Part shown: positions 43,903 to 54,535 of the stretch, in pieces | Layout of the letters: the number at the start of each line of letters is the position of its first letter | Position numbering within the stretch: position 1 is the first letter of the stretch | Assembly: GCA_002551355.1 (NCBI GenBank) | Contig: NTHE01000030.1 | Span: 32,952-96,951, forward strand | Direction: 5' to 3' | Origin: Streptomyces sp. man185 | Lineage (GTDB): Bacteria; Actinomycetota; Actinomycetes; Streptomycetales; Streptomycetaceae | DNA length: 64,000 nucleotides | Notes under the pieces: model-generated | The model's database searches: none | Told to the model about the DNA's origin: nothing | The model's input: the letters and a program-made list of their open reading frames with translations, nothing else | Position numbers and translations under genes: made by a program

Positions 43903-44400
43903 ATGCCTCACATGACCTGGACCGTGGCCGCCGAACGATTCGACTCCCCCGACGCGAGCGCACTGCGCCGTGACTACTACGACGAGGTCGCGAGCCGCTA
44001 CTGGCAGCGCCCCGCGACCGCCGAGGAGATCGCCACCGGTCTCGACGACGACGGGGCCGACCTGCTCGTACCGCCGACCGGCCGGTTCGTCGTGGGCCGT
44101 TACGGCAGCAAGGCGGCGAGCTGCGCCGGGCTGGTGCTGACGGAGGCCGCGGGAGCGGGTACGGCGGAGCTGACCCGGGTCTACGTGCGCCCGGCGTTCC
44201 GGGGCACGGGCGGCGGCGGGCTGCTGCTGGCCGCGGTGGAGGAGGCGGCGCGGGCGTACGGCGTACGGCTGCTGCGGCTGGACACCCGCGACGACCTGGT
44301 CGAGGCACGGTCGCTGTACGCGAAGCACGGGTACCGAGAGGTGTCGGCGTTCCACCGCCGCAATCCGTACGCGGAGCACTGGTTCGCCAAGGAGCTGTGA
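43903..44400 (+). CDS. GNAT-family N-acetyltransferase
   Basis: 165 residues from the ATG at 43903; 43912 is an alternative. The acetyl-CoA-binding motif A region is RVYVRPAFRGTGGGGLLLAAVEEAARAYG, and the motif B region is LYAKHGYREVSAF. Acceptor unknown; a small-molecule or protein amine is acetylated in the cytoplasm. Divergent from the serpin gene across 54 bp. Confidence 0.88.
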   Translation: MPHMTWTVAAERFDSPDASALRRDYYDEVASRYWQRPATAEEIATGLDDDGADLLVPPTGRFVVGRYGSKAASCAGLVLTEAAGAGTAELTRVYVRPAFRGTGGGGLLLAAVEEAARAYGVRLLRLDTRDDLVEARSLYAKHGYREVSAFHRRNPYAEHWFAKEL

Positions 44401-44458
44401 CCTGAAGGGCGACGAGTCAGGCGATCCGGCGGCCCAGCCGGTCCGGCGTTCCGGTGGG

Positions 44459-46603
44459 TCAGACCGGCGGGTGGCGGCGGCCGTCCGGGCCGCCGTCGTG
44501 GCTCCGGCGGTGGTCGTCCTCGCTCCGGTGCTCGGCGGCCTCGCGTTCGTCGCGGCGCAGGTGGGCCTCGTGGTCGCGGGGAGGCGCCGGGGAGTGGGGG
44601 CGCTCCTTGGTCGAGCCACTGACCTCGGCGGTCAGTTCGCTGACGAGTTTGACCAGGTCGGTGGGGCGCTCGGGGCCCCACCAGTCGCCGAGGAGTTCGG
44701 CGAGGGAGTCCTCGCGGGCCTGCGAGAGCCGGACGACTGCTTCGGCCCCGCTGTCGGTGAGGATCATCTGCAGGCCCTCCCGGCGGGCCAGTCCGCGCTC
44801 CTCCACCTGCCGGGCCGCGTCGGTGATCACGTGCAGCGGTACGGGAGCGGTCTCGGCGAGCCGGGCGGGCTCGACGGTGCCGTGCCGTCTGATCCGCAGG
44901 AGCAGCCAGCTGGCCGCGGGCAGCAGGTCGTACCCCGCCCGCGCGGTGATCTTCTCGTAGATCTCGCGGCGTCCCTCCCGGGTGGCGAGCACCGACAGGG
45001 CGCGGGCGCACTCGTCGTACGAGGAGCGCTCGACGGGGTTGGAGGCGAGGGTCTGGCTGGTGTCCGGGGCGGTCACCGAGCCCCGGAGCTTGTCCTCGCG
45101 GAGGAACCAGGCGAGGACGAAGGCCAGGAGGACCACCGGGGCGGCGTACAGGAACACGTCCGTGATGGAGGTGGAGTACGCGCTGAGGACGCCGGGGCGC
45201 AGGTCGGCGGGGAGCTGCCCGATGGCCCGGGGGTCGGCTGACAGGCTCCCCGCGTCGATGCCCGGCGGCAGCGGCACTCCGGCGAGCGCGTCCGTCAGCT
45301 GGCCGGTCAGCCGGTTGGTGAAGATGGTCCCGAAGACGGCCACCCCGAACGCCGCGCCGATGGACCGGAAGAACGTCGCGCCGGAGGTGGCGACCCCGAG
45401 GTCCTGGTAGGAGACGGAGTTCTGGGCGACCAGGACGAGGACCTGCATCACCAGGCCGAGGCCGGCGCCGAAGACGAAGAAGTAGACGCTCATCAGCCAG
45501 GTGGAGCTGGACTCGTCGAGGCGGTGGAGCAGCAGGAGACCGGCGGTGGTGAGGGCCGTGCCGAGGACCGGGAAGACCTTCCAGCGGCCGGTGCGGCTGA
45601 CGATCTGGCCGGAGGCGGTCGAGGTGATCAGCAGACCGAACACCATCGGCAGCATGTGCACACCGGACATCGTCGGGGTGATGTCGTGGACCACCTGGAG
45701 GAACGTCGGCAGGTAGGTCATCGCGCCGAACATCGCGAAGCCGATGACGAAGCTGATCACGGCGACGAGAGTGAAGGTGCGGATCCGGAAAAGTTTCAGC
45801 GGCAGCACGGGCTCGGCCGCACGCCGTTCGGCCGCGATGAAGGCCACGAGCAGGACGACGGCGAGCACCGCGAGCGCGATGATCTGCGGGGAGGTCCAGG
45901 CCCAGGTCGTACCGCCGAGGGAGGCGATGAGCACCAGGCTGGTCGCGACGGCCGCGATGAGGAAGGTGCCGAGGTAGTCGATGGTGTGCTTCTCGCGGCG
46001 GACCGGGATGTGCAGGACGGCCGCGATGACGCCCAGCGCGACGACGCCGATCGGCAGGTTGATGTAGAAGACCCAGCGCCAGCTGAGGTGTTCGGTGAAG
46101 AAACCGCCGAGGAGCGGCCCGAGGACGCTCGTCACCCCGAAGACGGCGCCGAAGAGGCCTTGGTACTTGCCACGTTCGCGCGGGGTGACGAGGTCGCCGA
46201 CGATCGCCATCGACAGCACCATGAGCCCACCACCGCCGAGCCCCTGGAGGGCCCGGAATCCGATCAGCTGGGGCATGTTCTGGGCGACTCCGCAGAGCGC
46301 GGAGCCGATCAGGAAGATGACGATCGCGGTCTGGAACAGCTTCTTGCGGCCGTACTGGTCGCCGAGCTTGCCCCACAGCGGGGTCGCCGCGGTGGCCGCC
46401 AGCAGGTAGGCGGTGACCACCCAGGACAGATGGTCGAGACCTCCGAGCTCGCTGACGATCGTCGGAAGCGCCGTGGAGACGATGGTCTGGTCGAGTGCCG
46501 CGAGCAGCATGCCGAGGAGCAGCGCTCCGATCGCCACCAGGACGCTCCGGTGGGAGTGTCCCTCACCGGGGGCCGGGCGCGGCGGGCTCAGCTGCTGGGC
46601 CAT
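44459..46603 (-). CDS. MFS efflux pump fused to a MarR-like C-terminal domain
   Basis: 714 residues from the ATG at 46603 (GAGGAG upstream). The first ~520 residues are a 14-helix EmrB/QacA pump (motif A GKLGDQYGRKK, motif C GAVFGVTSVLGPLLGGF). About residues 540-660 form a winged-helix, MarR-like unit (YDLLPAASWLLLRIRRHGT ... LHVITDAARQVEERGLARRE). A His/Arg/Glu-rich tail (HLRRDEREAAEHRSEDDHRR) ends the protein. A pump carrying its own DNA- or ligand-binding domain is unusual. It is transcribed alone. Confidence 0.88.
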   Translation of the reverse strand: MAQQLSPPRPAPGEGHSHRSVLVAIGALLLGMLLAALDQTIVSTALPTIVSELGGLDHLSWVVTAYLLAATAATPLWGKLGDQYGRKKLFQTAIVIFLIGSALCGVAQNMPQLIGFRALQGLGGGGLMVLSMAIVGDLVTPRERGKYQGLFGAVFGVTSVLGPLLGGFFTEHLSWRWVFYINLPIGVVALGVIAAVLHIPVRREKHTIDYLGTFLIAAVATSLVLIASLGGTTWAWTSPQIIALAVLAVVLLVAFIAAERRAAEPVLPLKLFRIRTFTLVAVISFVIGFAMFGAMTYLPTFLQVVHDITPTMSGVHMLPMVFGLLITSTASGQIVSRTGRWKVFPVLGTALTTAGLLLLHRLDESSSTWLMSVYFFVFGAGLGLVMQVLVLVAQNSVSYQDLGVATSGATFFRSIGAAFGVAVFGTIFTNRLTGQLTDALAGVPLPPGIDAGSLSADPRAIGQLPADLRPGVLSAYSTSITDVFLYAAPVVLLAFVLAWFLREDKLRGSVTAPDTSQTLASNPVERSSYDECARALSVLATREGRREIYEKITARAGYDLLPAASWLLLRIRRHGTVEPARLAETAPVPLHVITDAARQVEERGLARREGLQMILTDSGAEAVVRLSQAREDSLAELLGDWWGPERPTDLVKLVSELTAEVSGSTKERPHSPAPPRDHEAHLRRDEREAAEHRSEDDHRRSHDGGPDGRRHPPV

Positions 46604-46767
46604 GGGCGTCTCCTCGGTCCGCTGATCCACTACACCCCCATCCTGGCCGTTCTGTCCCGTTCTGTCCCGTTATGGCCTGCCGAGGGCCGGCCGAGCCGCG
46701 GCGGGCCGTTGGGCTTCCCCGGAGCGGGCTGCATAATCGCAGGCAGTTCAAGGGGAGGGGACCCACG

Positions 46768-48009
46768 ATGACCGGACACGCATGCCCGGAGTGCGGAAGA
46801 CGGACGGCCGGGGAGGCCGGCATGGAGCACCGGGTGCCGTGCCGGTGCGGCACGAGCGCGCGTTCGGCGCCGCTCACGGAGGACGAACAGCGCGCCGCCC
46901 GTACGGCGGAGATTGCCGCGGCCGAGGACTTCGACCCGCTGCGCATCCGGCCGTACGTGACGCTGACGGACCATGTCGTGACGCCCGGAGGCAGGGGCGG
47001 GGACGGAGCCGGGGCCGGGGCCGGGAGCCCGGAGTCCGGTAGGCGGGTGGACGCGCAGTCCGGTACGTGGGAGGGCCCTCAGTCCGGTACGTCGGAGGGC
47101 GCGGGTTCCCGAACCGGTCCGGCGGGGTCCGGCGTTCCGGGGGGCGAACTTCCGGGGCCCGACGGCCCGGGGGCGGCGGCCACCACGATGCCGCTGTTCG
47201 TGGGCGGCGGCGACAGCACGGACGCGGGTAGGGGCACGGGGACGGAAGCGGGCGTGGGCACGGGCGCGGGGGCAGGGGCGGGCGCGGGCAGCCCGGTCGG
47301 CGCGACGCACCCCGGGCCGGCCGGGAACCAGGACCGCAGGCGTACCGCCGGCGCGGGCCCCGCCTTCGGCCCCGACCCCGTGCAGCCGCGCCGCAGGCGT
47401 CCCTTCGGGGCCCTCGCCGTGGGGGCGGCCGTGGCCGCGGTGGTCGGCACGGCGGCTTTCGCCGGCGGGCTGTTCGGAGGCGGCGACAGCAGGGACGAGG
47501 CGCTGCCGGAGGCCACGACGAGCGTCCCGGACGCCGAGGACGAACCGGCCGCGTCGGTGGCTCCGTCCCCCTCCGCGACGGCCGCTCCGTCCCGTGCGCC
47601 CTCCCGCTCGGCCACACCGTCGACCTCGCCGTCCGCGTCCGCCTCGCCGTCGAAGAGCCGGGAGCCCACGCCGACCGCCACCGCGTCGGCCTCGCCGACG
47701 GCGAGCGCGTCGCCCGCACCGGACGGCGGCGCGCCCACGTCCTCTCCGTCCGCCGCCCCGCCCGCGGAGTTCGCCGGGCCGTCGCTGCGGCCGGGCGACC
47801 GCGGCCCCGAGGTCGGCGTACTGCAGAACCGGCTCAGGGAGGTCTGGCTCTACTCGGGGCCGTCCGACGAGAACTACGACGACCGGGTGGAGAACGCGGT
47901 GGCGATCTACCAGTCGTACAAGGCGATCCAGGGCGACCCGATGGGCGTGTACGGGCCGAACACCCGGCGCGCGCTGGAGGCGGAGACGAGCGGACGCGGA
48001 CGCCACTGA
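46768..48009 (+). CDS. single-pass membrane protein with zinc-ribbon-like head and peptidoglycan-binding domain
   Basis: 413 residues from the ATG at 46768 (GGGAGGGG upstream). The N-terminus has a four-Cys cluster (ACPECGRR ... PCRCG) in the cytoplasm, then a Gly-rich disordered region and one membrane helix (FGALAVGAAVAAVVGTAAFAGG). A long Ser/Pro/Ala/Thr wall-spanning linker leads to a C-terminal PG_binding_1 domain (LRPGDRGPEVGVLQNRLREVWLY). It probably links wall state to a cytoplasmic partner. Confidence 0.82.
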   Translation: MTGHACPECGRRTAGEAGMEHRVPCRCGTSARSAPLTEDEQRAARTAEIAAAEDFDPLRIRPYVTLTDHVVTPGGRGGDGAGAGAGSPESGRRVDAQSGTWEGPQSGTSEGAGSRTGPAGSGVPGGELPGPDGPGAAATTMPLFVGGGDSTDAGRGTGTEAGVGTGAGAGAGAGSPVGATHPGPAGNQDRRRTAGAGPAFGPDPVQPRRRRPFGALAVGAAVAAVVGTAAFAGGLFGGGDSRDEALPEATTSVPDAEDEPAASVAPSPSATAAPSRAPSRSATPSTSPSASASPSKSREPTPTATASASPTASASPAPDGGAPTSSPSAAPPAEFAGPSLRPGDRGPEVGVLQNRLREVWLYSGPSDENYDDRVENAVAIYQSYKAIQGDPMGVYGPNTRRALEAETSGRGRH

Positions 48010-48224
48010 GCCCGGTCGCCCTGCGGAAAGCGGAGGGCGGAGGGCGGAGGGCAAAGGTCGGAGGCGCGGGGGATTGGCGTTCCGGTCCCGGTTTTTGTAT
48101 CGTGATGGAACAAAGTAGCTCCCGCCCGCACTCCCTGACCGGCGGGCGGGGGTTGCTCTGGTACCGCCCTGCGGCACGCGCGCCCGGGCGGTTCGCATAC
48201 CTCCCCGCGTTTCTGGAGCAGCCG

Positions 48225-48887
48225 ATGCCGGCCACCGTCCTCACCGCACACGCCCTCCTGCTCGACATGGACGGCACCCTCGTGAACTCCGACGCGGTGG
48301 TGGAGCGCTGCTGGCGGCGCTGGGCGATCGAGCACGGGCTGGACCCCGAGGCCGCACTCAAGGTGGTGCACGGCCGTCAGGGGTACGCCACGATGGCCGT
48401 CCTGCTCCCGGACCGCCCGGTGGAGGAGAACTACGCGGACAACCGGGTGATGCTCGCCGAGGAGACCGCCGACGTCGAGGGCGTCGTGCCGATCGGCGGC
48501 GCGCCCGCGTTCATGGCCGCGATCGCCGAGCTGCCGCACGCGCTGGTGACCTCCGCCGACACCGCTCTCGCGACGGCCCGGATGGGCGCGGCCGCACTGC
48601 CGATGCCCGCCGTCCGCGTCACCGCCGAGCAGGTCGGCGCCAGCAAGCCGGACCCCGAGGGCTTTCTCAAGGGCGCGGCGGAGCTGGGCTTCGACGCGGC
48701 GGACTGCATCGTGTTCGAGGACTCCGAGGCGGGCATCGCGGCGGGGCGCGCGGCGGGCATGCGCGTCGTGGGCGTCGGCCCGCGCGCCGCGGCCCTCGCG
48801 CCGGACGCCCATGTCGCGGACCTGACGCAGGTGCGCGTGGAGGCAGCCGAGGACGGCTCGATCCGCCTGCACATCGACGAGGCCTGA
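48225..48887 (+). CDS. HAD-family sugar phosphatase-like hydrolase
   Basis: 220 residues from the ATG at 48225. Motif I is LLDMDGTLVNSD (nucleophile and acid/base Asp); motif II is LVTSAD; motif III is SKPDPEGF; and motif IV is IVFEDSEAGIAA. The cap is alpha-helical (C1). Members dephosphorylate hexose or glycerol phosphates in the cytoplasm. The exact substrate is not readable. Confidence 0.9.
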   Translation: MPATVLTAHALLLDMDGTLVNSDAVVERCWRRWAIEHGLDPEAALKVVHGRQGYATMAVLLPDRPVEENYADNRVMLAEETADVEGVVPIGGAPAFMAAIAELPHALVTSADTALATARMGAAALPMPAVRVTAEQVGASKPDPEGFLKGAAELGFDAADCIVFEDSEAGIAAGRAAGMRVVGVGPRAAALAPDAHVADLTQVRVEAAEDGSIRLHIDEA

Positions 48888-48971
48888 GGCACCCCCGGAG
48901 CCTCGGGCCCGCCCCATCGCGGACTCGGGCCCGCCCCGTCCCGGCCTCCCACCCCGCCCCCGGGCCCCGGC

Positions 48972-49727
48972 TCAGTCCCGGTACGGCAGCCCGCGCACGA
49001 CCAGCTCCAGGATCGTCGCGACGGCCACCACCTGGACCGCCACCAGCGCCACCAGCGCCACCAGCGGCACCAGCGGCACCAGCGGCACCAGGACGAACAG
49101 CTGCCCGGCGCCCGCCTGCACGGGTGAGGCGCCGCCCAACAGCATGCCCACGAACGCCCCCGGCAGGGCGACGAGCCCGACGGTCCGGGTCTGATCGAGC
49201 CCGGGCAGCATCGCGTCCGAGGCGGCGGGCCGTACGATCTCCAGCCGGGCGTCCCGGTCGAGCAGCCCGAGGGCCGTGCCCGCCTCCACCTCCCCGCGCC
49301 GGGCGGTGAGTTCGTCCAGGGCACGCCGCCCGCCGAGTACGGTCGCGGGGAGCGCCCCGCCGATGCGGATGCCCGCCACCGGGATGAGCGCCAGGCCCCG
49401 TACCGGCACGAGCCCCGTGAGCAGCAGCGCCCCCACCACGGGCAGCACGACCGCCCAGCGCCAGGTGCGGTTGCCGGTGATCCGGCGGCCGACGGTCCGC
49501 ACCGCCACGGCGAACATCAGCGCCACGAACCCGAGAAGCGGCGCCAGGGCACGGACCACCCAGCCGATGAGCAGGGAGCCGGCGGCGCGTTGGGCCGCCG
49601 CCCGCACCCCGGCGACGAGAATCTCGCGCGACCGGCCCAGTGAGGCCCACGCGGCGCCGGCGACGGCGAGGACGACACCGAGGGTGACGGGGACGGGAAG
49701 CAGTACGCGGCAACGATAGAACCGCAC
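48972..49727 (-). CDS. FetB-like (UPF0014) membrane permease
   Basis: About 251 residues from a GTG at 49727; the start is uncertain, and the frame stays open upstream into C-rich sequence that does not look coding. It is an all-hydrophobic protein with the UPF0014 core (GVVLAVAGAAWASLGRSREILVAGVRAAAQRAAGSLLIG, then LDQTRTVGLVALPGAFVGMLLGGASPVQA). FetB works with the ATPase FetA in iron export; no FetA gene is nearby. A 9-bp in-frame repeat encodes Leu-Val-Pro/Ala near the C-terminus. Confidence 0.75.
   Translation of the reverse strand: MRFYRCRVLLPVPVTLGVVLAVAGAAWASLGRSREILVAGVRAAAQRAAGSLLIGWVVRALAPLLGFVALMFAVAVRTVGRRITGNRTWRWAVVLPVVGALLLTGLVPVRGLALIPVAGIRIGGALPATVLGGRRALDELTARRGEVEAGTALGLLDRDARLEIVRPAASDAMLPGLDQTRTVGLVALPGAFVGMLLGGASPVQAGAGQLFVLVPLVPLVPLVALVALVAVQVVAVATILELVVRGLPYRD
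49041..49090. repeat. 9-bp coding tandem repeat in the FetB-like gene
   Basis: CACCAGCGC/CACCAGCGG occurs five full times in a row, then degrades. On the minus strand it encodes repeated Leu-Val-Pro/Leu-Val-Ala in a membrane helix. Slippage would change helix length by three residues without a frameshift. Confidence 0.8.
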
Positions 49728-50208
49728 CCGTCGCCGGCTCCCGCACACCGACCCTGGGCACACAACTCCCTTACACCATCCCTGGGCCGCCCGACTCTCC
49801 CACCCCCTGGACCGCCCGGCATCCCCGCGCCACCCCTGGCACCCGACTCGCGCGGCCGCCCGGCTCCCCCACGCCGCCCCGGGCCGGCCGGGACCACCCG
49901 GGACCGCCCGACGCGCTTCACCCCGACGCCGCCCCCGGGGGGGCGCGCCCGGGAGCCCGAGCGCCCCCGGCCGTCCGAGGGGACGCCCAACACCACCCGG
50001 ACAAACCGTTCGTGACGGCCCAACGCGCTCCCGCGATCCGTCACTCCCCTTGCACACCCCTTGATGTGACGTGCACATGTCGCCACTCTGTTACCTGACG
50101 CCCACCCCACAGAAACCTGGCGTCGCCACGATGGCCGGGCGCCACTCGAAGCCCGCTCAACGCCCGCCACCGTCCGCCCAAGCCGCCCCCCACATCAAGG
50201 GAGTTCGC
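49728..50208. other. non-coding, C-rich intergenic region
   Basis: 481 bp. A run of GGGCCGCCC/GACCGCCCGG-like units spans about 49780-49930 with no protein-like frame, then a 150-bp stretch of more mixed composition (TGACGTGCACATG near 50065) likely holds the promoter of the secreted nuclease. No tRNA or clear terminator is seen. Confidence 0.5.
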
Positions 50209-50853
50209 ATGTCCGGTGTCTACGCGCGTCGCCTCTCCGTCGTCGCCGCAACCGCCGCACTCGCCGCCACGTCCGCCCTGTTCACCGCGCCGAGCGCGCA
50301 GGCCGCCATGCCCACCCCGGTCAGCGCGGCGACCGCACGGACCTACCTCGGCCAGCTCGCCGTCGGCGCCGAGGGCTCGTCCAGCGGCTACAGCCGCGAC
50401 AAGTTCCCGCACTGGATCACCCAGTCGGGGGCCTGCAACACCCGCGAGGTCGTCCTCAAGCGCGACGGCACGAACGTCCAGCAGGACGCCTCCTGCGCCG
50501 CGGTCAGCGGCAGTTGGTACTCGACCTACGACGGCGCCACCTGGAGCGCCGCATCCGACGTGGACATCGACCACATGGTCCCGCTCGCCGAGGCCTGGCG
50601 CTCCGGCGCGAGCAGCTGGACCACCGCCCAGCGCCAGTCGTTCGCCAACGACCTGACCCGCCCCCAGCTCATCGCGGTCACCGACAACGTGAACCAGTCC
50701 AAGGGCGACCAGGACCCGGCCGAGTGGATGCCGCCGAGCTCCTCGTACAAGTGCACCTACGTACGCGCCTGGGTCCACGTGAAGAAGCACTACAGCCTGA
50801 GCGTGGACTCCGCCGAGAAGAGCGCCCTGCAGTCGGCCCTGAACGGCTGCTGA
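50209..50853 (+). CDS. secreted HNH nuclease (DUF1524/GmrSD_C-like)
   Basis: 214 residues from the ATG at 50209, with AAGGGAG upstream. A signal peptide (cleaved after APSAQA) is followed by a mature domain. The HNH core is DIDHMVPLAEAW (Asp-His metal/base pair), with the later Asn/His segment AVTDNVNQSKGDQDPAEWMPP. Two Cys pairs, likely disulfides, fit an extracellular protein. It degrades nucleic acid outside the cell, for nutrition or competition. Confidence 0.9.
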   Translation: MSGVYARRLSVVAATAALAATSALFTAPSAQAAMPTPVSAATARTYLGQLAVGAEGSSSGYSRDKFPHWITQSGACNTREVVLKRDGTNVQQDASCAAVSGSWYSTYDGATWSAASDVDIDHMVPLAEAWRSGASSWTTAQRQSFANDLTRPQLIAVTDNVNQSKGDQDPAEWMPPSSSYKCTYVRAWVHVKKHYSLSVDSAEKSALQSALNGC

Positions 50854-51001
50854 CCCCCTCGCGGGGCCGCCGACCCGCGGGAACCCCGCGAAAGCCGGCC
50901 CCGCCCGAGCACGCCGAGCACCCGCCGGAACCCGTGCACCCTCGCCGCGCGTTCTGTACGTTACGGAGCCCATCCCTGACGGCGTCGCGAGGAGACAACA
51001 C

Positions 51002-52738
<1,737 letters not shown>

Positions 52739-52851
52739 GGCGATTTTCAGCCACACGACAGAATGTTGAAGTTGCAAGCACTGATGAGGTTTCCCTAACC
52801 TGATGCGCTCAGTCGGCTCTCGTCCCCACCACGACCGAAGGAGCACCCCCC

Positions 52852-53301
52852 ATGCTCATCCGCTTGAACCAGGCACAGCCCTACGTCCTCAGCCTCTTCC
52901 GCTTCGTCGTCGGCCTGCTCTTCGCTTTCCACGGCGCCGCCACCCTCTTCGGGGTGTTCGGCGGCAACCAGGCGGAGAGCGGCGCCTGGCCCGGCTGGTA
53001 CGCCGCCCTGATCCAGCTGGTCTGCGGATCTCTGGTCGCCCTCGGCCTCGGCACCCGCGCCGCGGCCTTCCTCGCGTCGGGCTCGATGGCCTACGCGTAC
53101 TTCAAGGTGCACCAGCCGGATGCGCTCCTGCCGCTCCAGAACGGCGGCGAGGCGTCGGCGATGTTCTGCTGGGCGTTCCTGCTGCTGGTCTTCACCGGCC
53201 CGGGGGCCGTCGCCCTGGACCGCTTCTTCGGTTCGCCGAGCACGGCGGCCACCGCCGAGAGCACGACGCGGCACGAGAAGACCCCGGCCGTCTCGGTCTG
53301 A
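52852..53301 (+). CDS. DoxX-family membrane protein
   Basis: 149 residues, AAGGAGC before the ATG. Four hydrophobic helices with the DoxX features FRFVVGLLFAFHGAATLFG and, later, ASGSMAYAYFKVH. DoxX proteins are linked to redox or thiol stress in actinobacteria; the function is not fixed. Followed by a hairpin terminator at 53414. Confidence 0.88.
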   Translation: MLIRLNQAQPYVLSLFRFVVGLLFAFHGAATLFGVFGGNQAESGAWPGWYAALIQLVCGSLVALGLGTRAAAFLASGSMAYAYFKVHQPDALLPLQNGGEASAMFCWAFLLLVFTGPGAVALDRFFGSPSTAATAESTTRHEKTPAVSV

Positions 53302-53413
53302 CCGGCAGCCGGCCGCCCCTGCGCAGGGGACCGACGCCGGCCCCCTGCGTCCCGGCCCCGCCCCGGCGTGCGGTGAGACGCCGATGAAGAGCGCGGAACG
53401 TACGAGGCGGTGA

Positions 53414-53445
53414 CCCGGTCCCCTCTGATGAGCGGAGGGACCGGG
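53414..53445. terminator. hairpin between convergent doxX and SOD-like genes
   Basis: CCCGGTCCCCTC pairs with GAGGGACCGGG with a one-base bulge and a loop of about nine bases. It is placed to serve both strands. Confidence 0.65.
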
Positions 53446-53490
53446 CCACCTCCGTACTCCGTGATCCGGCCGGGGGGGGTGAAGCTCTCG

Positions 53491-54336
53491 TCATTCCCGC
53501 CCGTGGGGCCCGAACGGCACCGTGAAGCAGGCCGCCCGCTCCCCCGCACCACCCTGCCGGTCGTGGATGATCACCGACCGCGCTCCGCCCTCCCGGAAAG
53601 TCCAGTCATGCAGGGCCTCCGCCCGCCCGTGGCCGTCCTCGTCCGTCCGGAAGTCCAGCCACACCTCGTTGACCGGGTCCGCCGTCGCCGCCGGGCGGTG
53701 CTGGTAGTGGGGCCCCGCGGCGGCGGGATCGGCGCCGCAGGGCGAGGTGTGCACGTGCATCCCGTACGCACGGTCGGGCACGAGCCCCCGCAGCCGGGCC
53801 CCGACCCGGGTGCCGGAGGGGTCCGTGAACTGCGTGATCTCGATCCGCGCGCCGGCCGGTACCAGCCGGGTGTCGTACGTCAGCGCGTCGGACGCGACGA
53901 ACGAACCGGGCGGGGAGAACACCCCCGCGGCCCGCATCCACGAGCTGCCTCCCACGGCGGCGACGTCATCGGAGCGGATCGGGTCTCCCCCACCGCCCGG
54001 CCCCTGCGCCGAGGGCTCCGCCGCGGGAGCGCCGTGGTCGACGGGGGCACCGTGCACGCCGTGGCCACCGGGGGCGTCGGACACGCCGCCGCCCGAAGCC
54101 GTGCCGGCGCCCATGCCCGGCACCGATCCCGATCCCGTTTCCTGGGCGACGCCGACGCCGCAGGCCAGCGTCAGCAGGGCTGCGGCGCCCGCCAGCACGC
54201 CAGGGACCCGTGGGATTCCCCTGCCCCGCGACCTCGTACCGCCCTCGTGCCCCGGCGCCTCATGCCCCGCCGGCCCCCGCCGCCCCGAATTCGGGTGCGC
54301 CGGACCCTGTCCCGTCCGTACCATCCATGCCGTCAT
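53491..54336 (-). CDS. secreted Cu/Zn superoxide-dismutase-like protein
   Basis: 281 residues from the ATG at 54336 (GAGGAGA upstream). N-terminal basic region, then a hydrophobic signal/anchor (VLAGAAALLTLACGVGVAQ), a Gly/His-rich spacer and a Sod_Cu-like domain with metal His in YGMHVHTSPCG, PHYQHRPA and a late His (SVIIHDRQGG). The usual Arg before the C-terminus is not evident, so dismutase activity is uncertain. It could be a copper-binding or SOD-like protein at the cell surface. Confidence 0.8.
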   Translation of the reverse strand: MTAWMVRTGQGPAHPNSGRRGPAGHEAPGHEGGTRSRGRGIPRVPGVLAGAAALLTLACGVGVAQETGSGSVPGMGAGTASGGGVSDAPGGHGVHGAPVDHGAPAAEPSAQGPGGGGDPIRSDDVAAVGGSSWMRAAGVFSPPGSFVASDALTYDTRLVPAGARIEITQFTDPSGTRVGARLRGLVPDRAYGMHVHTSPCGADPAAAGPHYQHRPAATADPVNEVWLDFRTDEDGHGRAEALHDWTFREGGARSVIIHDRQGGAGERAACFTVPFGPHGRE

Positions 54337-54535
54337 GCGCTGCTCTCCTCGCTCGTGCCGGTCGTTCCCCCCGCCTAACGGACACAAGACCTCCAGGTGT
54401 ACGTGACCTGCACAACATCACCCGCCCTGGGCGATCTCCGGCGAAGCCTCACGCGTACGCTGTACAGCTGAACCTGCCGCCCCTGCCGCTCCCCTGCGAC
54501 GTCGCGGCGTTGACACGATCGGGGAGTAGTAGACG

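Noticed and set aside
49728..50078. Longer N-terminus for the FetB-like permease
   Set aside because: The upstream in-frame sequence is Gly/Arg-rich and C-run driven, unlike the hydrophobic start of the family.
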